A DNA stretch of 13,137 bases from NCBI GenBank assembly GCA_900770605.1, contig CAAGKS010000043.1, forward strand, positions 1-13,137. The letters are read 5' to 3'. Numbering within the stretch: position 1 is the first letter of the stretch; the number at the start of each line of letters is the position of its first letter. The stretch comes from Clostridia bacterium. Its GTDB lineage: Bacteria; Bacillota; Clostridia; Oscillospirales; CAG-272. The notes below the pieces were generated by a model. The model worked only from the letters and a program-made list of their open reading frames with translations, had not been told where the DNA came from and did no database searches. Below, piece by piece: positions 7,214-13,137 of this stretch. The position numbers and the translations under genes are program-made.

Positions 7214-7299
7214 TCTCATCTTCCGGAATTAGCACCTTACACGTATCGGCAGGTTGCCGTGGCTTCGCAGGGCCTGTCCCTCCACCACTCTTGATAAGA
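7214..7299 (-). promoter_or_regulatory. SAM-I (S-box) riboswitch aptamer
   Basis: Read on the minus strand, the leader shows the S-box core in order: CTTATCAAGAG (7288-7298), GGTGGAGGGA, GGCCC, GAAGCC, CGGCAACC, the AAGGTGCTAATTCC segment, and the closing GATGAG (7215-7220). P1 forms between CTTATC and GATGAG with one G-U pair. This is the classic class-I SAM sensor. When SAM binds, P1 is stabilised, the antiterminator is prevented and the downstream hairpin stops transcription before metK. Placement directly ahead of metK fits the known biology exactly. Confidence 0.96.
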
Positions 7300-7320
7300 C
7301 TTACATTATTTAGCTTATAT

Positions 7321-7349
7321 ATTATATCATATCTTCCGCGTTTTTTCAA
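7321..7349 (-). promoter_or_regulatory. Sigma-A-type promoter for the SAM riboswitch and metK
   Basis: On the minus strand TTGAAA (7344-7349) and perfect TATAAT (7321-7326) are 17 bases apart, with an extended -10 (TGATATAAT). Transcription should start near 7314, about 15 bases before the aptamer. The -35 box lies only 15 bases after the stop codon of the upstream MATE gene. Confidence 0.88.
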
Positions 7350-7364
7350 CACATATTTGCAAAT

Positions 7365-8747
7365 TTATTTAACAATTTTTGACTTTGAAAAATCCGCTTT
7401 TCTGTAATACAGCAGCATCAGCGTACTGCACACCAGCCAGCCCGCAGGATATGCCATAGATATAGGAATTATCGTGTTTGATATAAAGTTCGCCATCACG
7501 AACAGATATAGCTGTCTGAATCCCACGAACGAGGACAGCAGTATTATCATAGATACTGACGACTTTCCCGCTCCGTTGAGCGCGCCCGAGTATATCTGAT
7601 TTATGCAGCACAGCACGTAGAACGGAGTTATCCATCTGAGGAATATAGCTCCAAATTCGATTATCTTGGCATCCTTATTGAAAAATTCAACGAGGCTCGG
7701 GGCAAACGCTATCGCGGGTATTGAAATAACCGCCGTAGCGATAACTGCCGTGATCACCGAAATATTTACGCCCTTCTTGGCGCGCGCGGGATCTCCCGCG
7801 CCCAAGTTCTGACCAACGAAGGTAGTAGATGCAACGGATATCGACTGCATCGGCAAGAGCACGAACTGGTCGATCTTGGAATAAGCCGTCCAACCGCCCA
7901 TGACCTCTTTGCCGAAGTAATTTATGTAGGACTGAACGAACACGTTTGAAAAGGCAGTAACTCCAAGGCGCAAGCCGATAGGAAGTCCTATTTTAACGAT
8001 CTTGAAAAGGATCTCCTTATCTATTCGCATCGCGTGCATATCGAGTTTTACACAGCTCGTTGTCCGAATAAGCGTTATTATAACCAATACCGCCGATACG
8101 CCCTGCGCGATTATAGTAGCGTATGCAACGCCTGCGACGCCCATATCAAAGCACAGAACGAAAACAAGGTCGAGCACGGTGTTGACAAACGCCGATACCG
8201 CGAGAAAATAAAACGGCTTTGTGGAGTCTCCCACCGAGCGCAATATTCCCGAGCCGATATTATAAATAACCAGCCCGAGTGCGCCTGCGAAGTATATCGT
8301 AAGATACTGAGTTGCCTCGTCTCTTACCTCCATGGGCATCTTCATAACTTCAAGCAGTAGCGGAACCAGCGCGATTCCTATGACAGACATCGCAAGTCCG
8401 ATGATGATAGTCGCAAGAAACGCGGTATGAACGGATCTTTTTACGCCATCGTATTTTTTTGCGCCAAAATACTGCGACACCACAACTCCCGCTCCCGTTG
8501 CAAAGCCTGTGAAAAAGCTTATAAGAAGCGTAAGTATAGGGCCAACAGTACCAACCGCTGAAAACGCTTCGCCGTCAACAAAGTTACCGACTACCCACGT
8601 ATCCACCATATTGTAAAGCTGTTGGAGCAGATTGCCGAGCATAAGCGGAATAGAAAATCTCACGATATGTCCAAGTATTCCACCCTCGGTCATATCAACG
8701 TCTTTTCTCGGCATAAATAGCTTTTTAACCGCAACCAAAAAAATCAC
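7365..8747 (-). CDS. MATE-family multidrug/metabolite efflux transporter
   Basis: The protein has about 460 residues from a GTG start at 8745-8747. It is an inner-membrane antiporter with about 12 hydrophobic helices in two homologous halves, exporting cationic drugs or metabolites against Na+ or H+. Family features include DMTEGGILGHIVRFSIPLML at the start of helix 1, LLQQLYNMVDTWVVGNF in helix 1, VVSQYFGAKK after helix 2, GILRSVGDS mid-protein, and in the second half TTFVGQNLGAGD and GALNGAGKS. The substrate cannot be inferred. The start is unusual. The longest frame would begin at an ATG at 8802-8804, but that ATG overlaps the -35 box and lies upstream of the predicted transcript. The GTG has AGGTAGGA upstream (8750-8757). 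The ATG at 8712-8714 (MPRKDVDMTEG) is family-like but has no clear ribosome binding site; it would give 449 residues. No terminator follows before the metK leader. Confidence 0.9.
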   Translation of the reverse strand: MIFLVAVKKLFMPRKDVDMTEGGILGHIVRFSIPLMLGNLLQQLYNMVDTWVVGNFVDGEAFSAVGTVGPILTLLISFFTGFATGAGVVVSQYFGAKKYDGVKRSVHTAFLATIIIGLAMSVIGIALVPLLLEVMKMPMEVRDEATQYLTIYFAGALGLVIYNIGSGILRSVGDSTKPFYFLAVSAFVNTVLDLVFVLCFDMGVAGVAYATIIAQGVSAVLVIITLIRTTSCVKLDMHAMRIDKEILFKIVKIGLPIGLRLGVTAFSNVFVQSYINYFGKEVMGGWTAYSKIDQFVLLPMQSISVASTTFVGQNLGAGDPARAKKGVNISVITAVIATAVISIPAIAFAPSLVEFFNKDAKIIEFGAIFLRWITPFYVLCCINQIYSGALNGAGKSSVSMIILLSSFVGFRQLYLFVMANFISNTIIPISMAYPAGWLVCSTLMLLYYRKADFSKSKIVK

Positions 8748-8775
8748 CGTCCTACCTGAAAAATCCAGCACGATA

Positions 8776-8804
8776 ATTATATCACACCGCATTCGACAAT
8801 TCAA
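8776..8804 (-). promoter_or_regulatory. Sigma-A-type promoter for the MATE transporter gene
   Basis: On the minus strand TTGAAT (8799-8804) and perfect TATAAT (8776-8781) are 17 bases apart, with an extended -10 (TGATATAAT). The predicted start near 8769 gives a short leader of about 20 bases before the GTG codon. This excludes the more upstream ATG codons of the open frame. Confidence 0.85.
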
Positions 8805-8842
8805 GCAGAACGGTAAAATTATTATTATTTTTTATACTTAAA

Positions 8843-9535
8843 TCAGCTAAACGCTAATTTACCGCCAAGAATGGTAAAAATAATGACAAGCGACGCGATC
8901 GCGATAGCTCCTGCTATCACCCACACCAAAATAGTACGCGTGGAGATAATGGAGCGCTTAGCGCCGTCATCGAGCAGCTCGTCAGACGCTCTTCTTGCAA
9001 ATCCCGCGCTCTTCAATATACGTGTCACGGGCTTGTAGAAGCAAAGCACAAGACAAGCGTTGAGCACGCCCTTTACGGCGTTGAAAGGAAGCAAGAGCTG
9101 CGGTATGAGAGCCGCGACCTCACTTCTTGAAACGCCCATATAAAACGGAGTGATAAGCAGATTTGCCGCCATCATGACGGCAACCATAGCAAATACACCG
9201 CTGACAAGTCCCATTATTGCGCCGAAAAACGTCTTTTTAAATCTATATACCAGGCTTGCGGTAACTACAAACGATGCGCTGCTGAGTATATTCATAATAA
9301 GTCCGTACACCGCCGTGCTACTCGTAGGATATTCGAGAAGCGGTACGAGCACGGAAAGGCAAAGTCCTGATATCGGACCAAAATACATTCCCGCTATCGC
9401 CGTGACGACGTCCTTGAAATCAAGGTTCAAAAACATTACGGGAATATGTATAAAATGTAATGCGTAAGCGAGCGCCGCGAACACCGCGAGCGCTGTGAGC
9501 TTCTTTATTCTTTGTGTATTTTTGTTTTCTTTCAT
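8843..9535 (-). CDS. ribU: ECF transporter S component, riboflavin-specific (RibU-like)
   Basis: The product is a 230-residue integral membrane protein with about six hydrophobic helices in residues 12-175. It is the substrate-binding (S) subunit of an energy-coupling-factor importer. Riboflavin as substrate is supported by the FMN riboswitch directly upstream and by RibU-like stretches such as FLNLDFKDVVTAIAG near 35-49 and NLLITPFYMGV at 125-135. The energising module (EcfA, EcfA', EcfT) is not here, as expected for a group II system that shares it. The protein is about 30-40 residues longer than typical RibU: after a basic/acidic linker (about 179-200) it carries an extra hydrophobic helix at 201-223. 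The ATG at 9533-9535 directly follows a T7 run; its Shine-Dalgarno GGGAGA is the 3' arm of the terminator hairpin. No terminator is seen after the stop codon. Confidence 0.9.
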   Translation of the reverse strand: MKENKNTQRIKKLTALAVFAALAYALHFIHIPVMFLNLDFKDVVTAIAGMYFGPISGLCLSVLVPLLEYPTSSTAVYGLIMNILSSASFVVTASLVYRFKKTFFGAIMGLVSGVFAMVAVMMAANLLITPFYMGVSRSEVAALIPQLLLPFNAVKGVLNACLVLCFYKPVTRILKSAGFARRASDELLDDGAKRSIISTRTILVWVIAGAIAIASLVIIFTILGGKLAFS

Positions 9536-9567
9536 AAAAAAATCTCCCTATATCAAAATATGGGAGA
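9536..9567 (-). terminator. Expression-platform hairpin of the FMN riboswitch (terminator that also masks the ribU Shine-Dalgarno)
   Basis: On the minus strand TCTCCC (9562-9567) pairs with GGGAGA (9543-9548) and ATAT with ATAT above it, with one bulged A and a TTTG loop. Seven T (9536-9542) follow, and the ATG comes immediately after. The 3' arm GGGAGA is also the only Shine-Dalgarno sequence for ribU, 7 bases from its start codon. The same helix could therefore end transcription and block ribosome access. Confidence 0.87.
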
Positions 9568-9602
9568 AGATATCTGCGCCGCGATGCGCGACGCCTGAGC
9601 GT

Positions 9603-9712
9603 TACCTTCTCTCATCCGGACTTTACCGTCGGCGCAGGAATCTCACCTGCTCGGCTCTTGCGAGTTCGTGGGCTTTACCACCGGTATGGAATTTCACCAT
9701 TCCCCAAAGATA
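9603..9712 (-). promoter_or_regulatory. FMN riboswitch (RFN element)
   Basis: Read on the minus strand, the leader carries the conserved RFN blocks in order: CTTTGGGG, TGGTGAAATTCC, ACCGGTGGTAAAGCCC, the GAGCAGGTGAGATTCCTG helix, GCCGACGGTAAAGTCCGGATG and AGAGAAGG. P1 forms between TATCTT (9707-9712) and AAGGTA (9603-9608). A G/C-rich hairpin (9576-9594) separates the aptamer from the terminator. An antiterminator is predicted between GAGAAGGTA (9603-9611) and TATCTTCTC (9564-9572), nine pairs with one G-U. FMN binding should keep P1 closed, free the terminator and lower riboflavin import. Confidence 0.96.
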
Positions 9713-9732
9713 AACTTTGTTATTTAATTTTA

Positions 9733-9764
9733 AGGACGCCGCAAAATAAATTTTGCGGCGTCCT
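9733..9764 (-). terminator. Strong hairpin after tuf (terminator, poor U-tract)
   Basis: A perfect 14-bp stem pairs 9733-9746 (AGGACGCCGCAAAA) with 9751-9764 around a TAAA loop, 33 bases after the tuf stop codon. On the minus strand it is followed by TAAAATTAAATAAC, which is A/T-rich but not a true run of T. It is very likely the end of the fusA-tuf transcript, but may leak or act as an RNA-stabilising 3' end. Confidence 0.75.
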
Positions 9765-9797
9765 CTGTATGCTTAATAATTACTTATTCGGTAATAA

Positions 9798-11003
9798 TTA
9801 TGCAAGGATCTTAGCAACAACGCCGGATCCAACGGTTCTACCACCCTCACGGATAGCGAAACGGAGACCTTCCTCACAAGCGATAGGAGTGATAAGCTCA
9901 ACAGTCATATCAACGTTATCGCCAGGACGGCACATCTCAACGTCAGCGGGAAGCTCGATTACACCGGTAACGTCAGTTGTTCTGAAGTAGAACTGAGGTC
10001 TGTAGCCGGAGAAGAAGGGCTTCTTACGTCCGCCTTCCTTCTCGGTAAGAACGTATACAGTTCCTACGAACTTGGTGTGGGGGTGAACAGAGTTGGGCTT
10101 TGCAAGAACCTGACCACGCTCGATCTCGTCCTTAGCTACGCCACGGAGAAGTGCACCGATGTTGTCACCAGCCTCTGCCTGAGGAAGGAGCTTGTGGAAC
10201 ATCTCAACTCCGGTAACGGTTGTGCTCTTCTTTTCGTCGCTAAGACCAACGATCTCAACAACGTCACCAACCTTAACGGTACCTCTCTCAACTCTACCGG
10301 TAGCAACAGTACCACGGCCGGAGATGGAGAATACGTCCTCGACGGGCATAAGGAAGTCGAGGTCTGCCTGACGCTCAGGAGTAGGAATGAAGGAGTCAAC
10401 TTCATTCATGAGCTCGAGAATAGGAGCGTACTCAGGAGAGTTTACGTCTGTGCTCTCGGAAACGAGTGCTTCACGAGCGGATCCGCGAACGATAGGAGTA
10501 TCGTCGCCGGGGAAATCGTAAGAAGAGAGAAGATCACGGATCTCCATCTCAACGAGATCAAGAAGCTCCTCGTCATCAACGAGGTCAGTCTTGTTCATGA
10601 ATACAACGATTGCAGGAACGCCAACCTGACGAGCAAGAAGAACGTGCTCGCGGGTCTGCTGAAGAGGTCCGTCAGTACCAGCAACAACGAGGATAGCGCC
10701 GTCCATCTGAGCTGCACCGGTGATCATGTTCTTAACGTAGTCAGCGTGGCCGGGGCAGTCAACGTGAGCGTAGTGACGAGTCTCAGTCTCGTACTCAACG
10801 TGTCTGGTGTTGATTGTGATACCTCTTGCTCTCTCTTCGGGAGCGTTGTCGATCTGGTCGTATGCCATGAACTCAACAGCACCGTTCTGAAGACCGAGAG
10901 TCTTTGTAATAGCTGCGGTAAGAGTGGTCTTACCATGGTCAACGTGACCGATTGTACCAATGTTAACGTGGGGCTTTGTTCTTTCAAATGTAGCCTTTCC
11001 CAT
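9798..11003 (-). CDS. tuf: Translation elongation factor EF-Tu
   Basis: This 401-residue GTPase brings aminoacyl-tRNA to the ribosome as a ternary complex with GTP. The G domain shows GHVDHGKTT (19-27), the switch I segment ARGITINT (59-66), DCPGH (82-86; His86 is the catalytic His), NKTD (137-140, where many bacteria have NKCD) and a GSAR G5 motif near 174-177. Domain 2 includes DVFSISGRGTVATGRVERG, and domain 3 ends with RFAIREGGRTVGSGVVAKIL, as in canonical EF-Tu. Length is slightly above the usual 394-397 because of a short insertion in the STDVNSPEYAP segment before domain 2. GGAGGA at 11012-11017 sits 8 bases from the ATG. It follows fusA by 54 bases with no promoter or terminator seen between, which fits the str operon tail. 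Codon choice is strongly biased, as expected for a very highly expressed gene. Confidence 0.98.
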   Translation of the reverse strand: MGKATFERTKPHVNIGTIGHVDHGKTTLTAAITKTLGLQNGAVEFMAYDQIDNAPEERARGITINTRHVEYETETRHYAHVDCPGHADYVKNMITGAAQMDGAILVVAGTDGPLQQTREHVLLARQVGVPAIVVFMNKTDLVDDEELLDLVEMEIRDLLSSYDFPGDDTPIVRGSAREALVSESTDVNSPEYAPILELMNEVDSFIPTPERQADLDFLMPVEDVFSISGRGTVATGRVERGTVKVGDVVEIVGLSDEKKSTTVTGVEMFHKLLPQAEAGDNIGALLRGVAKDEIERGQVLAKPNSVHPHTKFVGTVYVLTEKEGGRKKPFFSGYRPQFYFRTTDVTGVIELPADVEMCRPGDNVDMTVELITPIACEEGLRFAIREGGRTVGSGVVAKILA

Positions 11004-11057
11004 TTTGATTGTCCTCCAATAAATAAATTTTTTTTAATTTTATTTTTGAGTTTGCGC

Positions 11058-13137
11058 TCAGTTTTTAGCACGAGCAGTAATGATCTGCTCCTGAATGGAC
11101 TTAGGAACCTCTGCGAAGTGGCTGGGCTCCATAGAATATACGCCACGACCCTGTGTCATAGAACGAAGGTCTGTTGCGTATCCGAACATCTCGGACAGAG
11201 GAACCATTGCAGTGAGCTCCTGAACACCGTTTGCAGATTCCATAGACTGGATCTGTCCACGGCGAGAGTTGAATCCACCCATAACTGTTCCCAGATATTC
11301 ATCGGGAACGATCGTAACTACCTTAGTGATAGGCTCGGTGAGAACGGGGTTAGCCTTTCTCATAGCTTCCTTGAACGCCATAGAACCTGCGATCTTGAAC
11401 GCCATTTCAGAGGAGTCGACCTCGTGATAAGAGCCATCGTAAAGTGTTACCTTAACGTCAACTACGTTATAGCCTGCAAGAACACCGTTCTGCATTGCGC
11501 CCTGAATACCCTGGTTAACAGGCTCGATGAATTCCTTGGGAATTGCACCACCCGTAACGGCATTGATAAACTCGTATCCCTTGCCGGGCTCGTTGGGCTC
11601 AAGAATGATCTTAACGTGACCGTACTGACCGGAACCACCGGACTGACGCTTGTACTTGCACTCGTGGTCAACTCTTGCGCGGATAGTTTCCTTATACGCA
11701 ACCTGAGGCTTACCAATGTTAGCCTCTACCTTGAACTCACGGAGAAGTCTGTCAACGATGATCTCGAGGTGGAGCTCACCCATACCTGCGATAATTGTCT
11801 GACCGGTCTCTTCATCGGTGTAGGTACGGAAGGTGGGGTCTTCCTCAGCAAGCTTAGAAAGAGCTATACCCATCTTCTCCTGACCTGCACGAGTCTTAGG
11901 CTCGATAGCAACGCTGATAACAGGCTCGGGGAATTCCATATTTTCAAGGATGATAGGATGCTTCTCATCACAGAAGGTATCACCTGTTGTGGTGTTCTTA
12001 ACACCGGAAACAGCCGCGATATCACCACTGTAACATACATCTATATCCTTACGGTCGTTTGCATGCATCTGAAGAATACGTCCGAAACGCTCCTTGGAGT
12101 CCTTGCTGGAGTTGTACGCAGTTGTACCTGCCTCGATCTTACCGGAGTAAACGCGGAAGAAGCAAAGCTTTCCAACGAAGGGGTCGGTCATAATCTTGAA
12201 TGCGAGTGCGGAGAAGGGCTCTTCATCAGAAGCCTTTCTCTCATCCTCCTCACCTGTATCAGGGTTTACACCCTTGATAGCGGGAATATCGGTAGGAGCG
12301 GGCATGTAGTCGATAACTGCATCAAGCAGCTTCTGTACGCCCTTATTTCTGTAAGAGGTTCCGCAAACTACGGGAACGATCTTATTAGCTATAGTAGCCT
12401 TTCTGAGAGCGGTCTTGAGCTCTTCAACGGTGATCTCCTCACCCTCGAAGTACTTCTCCATGAGCTCATCGTCAGTCTCGCAGATAGCTTCTACCATCTT
12501 GTCGTGGTACTCCTCTGCAAGATCCTTCATGTCCTCAGGGATCTCCTCTACTCTCATGTCCTTACCGAGATCGTCATAGTAAACGTCTGCTTCCATTGTC
12601 ATAAGGTCAACGATACCTCTGAAGGTCATCTCCTTACCGATGGGAAGCTGAATCGGAACTGCATTTGCATGCAATCTGTCCTTCATCATTCCTACAACGC
12701 GGTAAAAATCTGCGCCCGTGATGTCCATCTTATTTACATAAGCCATACGCGGAACGCTGTACTTATCAGCCTGACGCCAAACAGTCTCAGACTGAGGCTC
12801 AACACCACCCTTTGCACAAAGAACGGTTACAGATCCGTCAAGTACACGGAGTGAACGCTCAACTTCAACGGTGAAGTCAACGTGACCGGGTGTATCAATG
12901 ATATTGATTCTGTGTGTGTTAGCCTTTGTTGCTGCGGGATCATTGTGAAACTCGGACTTAGCCCAGAAACATGTGGTTGCTGCGGAAGTGATGGTAATAC
13001 CTCTCTCCTGCTCCTGAACCATCCAGTCCATGGTAGCACCACCCTCGTGTACCTCACCAATTTTGTGGGTTTTACCTGTGTAGAACAAAATCCTCTCGGA
13101 AGTTGTTGTTTTACCGGCATCAATATGTGCCATGATA
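11058..13137 (-). CDS. fusA: Translation elongation factor EF-G (5' end beyond the window)
   Basis: The visible part encodes 692 residues of the ribosomal translocase EF-G, which uses GTP to move tRNA and mRNA after peptide-bond formation. Counting from the first visible Met, the G domain has AHIDAGKTT (2-10), the switch segment QERGITITSAATT (42-54), DTPGHVDF (80-87) and NKMD (134-137). Domains II-V follow, with GMGELHLEIIVDRL and the domain IV region SGGSGQYGHVKI, ending at TGA 11058-11060. The Met at 13131-13133 is not the true start: the bases before it read ATC, giving Ile-Met-Ala-His-Ile-Asp, and EF-G normally has about 15 more residues ending in NIGIMAHIDAGKTTT. The real start codon is outside the window. 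It lies directly upstream of tuf, the usual str-operon order, and codon use is highly biased as in tuf. Confidence 0.97.
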   Translation of the reverse strand, partial: IMAHIDAGKTTTSERILFYTGKTHKIGEVHEGGATMDWMVQEQERGITITSAATTCFWAKSEFHNDPAATKANTHRINIIDTPGHVDFTVEVERSLRVLDGSVTVLCAKGGVEPQSETVWRQADKYSVPRMAYVNKMDITGADFYRVVGMMKDRLHANAVPIQLPIGKEMTFRGIVDLMTMEADVYYDDLGKDMRVEEIPEDMKDLAEEYHDKMVEAICETDDELMEKYFEGEEITVEELKTALRKATIANKIVPVVCGTSYRNKGVQKLLDAVIDYMPAPTDIPAIKGVNPDTGEEDERKASDEEPFSALAFKIMTDPFVGKLCFFRVYSGKIEAGTTAYNSSKDSKERFGRILQMHANDRKDIDVCYSGDIAAVSGVKNTTTGDTFCDEKHPIILENMEFPEPVISVAIEPKTRAGQEKMGIALSKLAEEDPTFRTYTDEETGQTIIAGMGELHLEIIVDRLLREFKVEANIGKPQVAYKETIRARVDHECKYKRQSGGSGQYGHVKIILEPNEPGKGYEFINAVTGGAIPKEFIEPVNQGIQGAMQNGVLAGYNVVDVKVTLYDGSYHEVDSSEMAFKIAGSMAFKEAMRKANPVLTEPITKVVTIVPDEYLGTVMGGFNSRRGQIQSMESANGVQELTAMVPLSEMFGYATDLRSMTQGRGVYSMEPSHFAEVPKSIQEQIITARAKN

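Noticed and set aside
9576..9594. G/C-rich hairpin in the ribU leader as a separate terminator
   Set aside because: It can form an 8-bp stem, but no T run follows on the minus strand. It is better seen as a spacer helix between the aptamer and the expression platform.
11004..11057. Possible terminator or promoter between fusA and tuf
   Set aside because: Only a 4-bp TGAG/CTCA pairing and A/T-rich sequence are present. No -35/-10 pair or stable hairpin is visible.
10077..12854. A 925-codon open frame on the plus strand, antisense to tuf and fusA
   Set aside because: It lies opposite two certain, highly expressed genes, and its translation is a low-complexity mix rich in Leu, Val, Ser, Asn and Cys with no recognisable domain. 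Strong codon bias in tuf and fusA removes stop codons from this antisense frame, a common artefact.
1..13137. Search for CRISPR arrays, tRNA or rRNA genes, insertion sequences, prophage, toxin-antitoxin or defence genes
   Set aside because: By eye I found no direct-repeat arrays, cloverleaf genes, transposase or integrase motifs or defence-type genes. Every gap over about 100 bases is explained by riboswitches, promoters or terminators.

Overview
The window is a piece of an ordinary bacterial chromosome with a densely packed run of housekeeping genes. All of them lie on the minus strand except one truncated gene at the left edge. The organism is most likely a Gram-positive anaerobe of the class Clostridia, perhaps Oscillospirales/Ruminococcaceae. 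This rests on an S-box (SAM-I) leader on metK, an FMN leader on an ECF-type riboflavin transporter (RibU), a stand-alone RecD2 helicase, strong GGAGG-type ribosome binding sites, and EF-Tu wording typical of that group. It is inference from gene style, not a phylogenetic result. The first 20 bases are Illumina adapter, so the left end is a contig end from short-read assembly.

Layout from right to left, the direction of transcription: fusA (5' end cut by the window) and tuf form the tail of a str-type operon, ending in a strong hairpin at 9733-9764. Next comes an FMN riboswitch with its expression platform and ribU. A MATE-family efflux gene follows with its own sigma-A-type promoter. Then come a SAM-I riboswitch with promoter and intrinsic terminator, and metK. 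A hairpin at 5921-5966 separates metK from recD2, which overlaps a comF-family gene. A further sigma-A-type promoter drives mreB and pepD, which end in a bidirectional terminator at 251-286. That terminator faces the 3' end of a plus-strand SGNH/GDSL hydrolase gene cut off by the contig end.

Functionally the genes cover translation elongation (EF-G, EF-Tu), vitamin uptake (RibU), cofactor synthesis (SAM synthetase), drug or metabolite export (MATE), DNA processing (RecD2, ComF), cell shape (MreB) and peptide turnover (PepD). Two metabolite-sensing RNAs give the region its regulatory logic: FMN limits riboflavin import and SAM limits SAM synthesis. I found no CRISPR array, tRNA, rRNA, insertion sequence or phage gene. 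I see no evidence of a new multi-gene system. The most interesting signals are regulatory: a ribU hairpin that is both terminator and Shine-Dalgarno mask, promoters that appear to overlap terminators, a palindrome upstream of the mreB promoter, and the adapter artefact.
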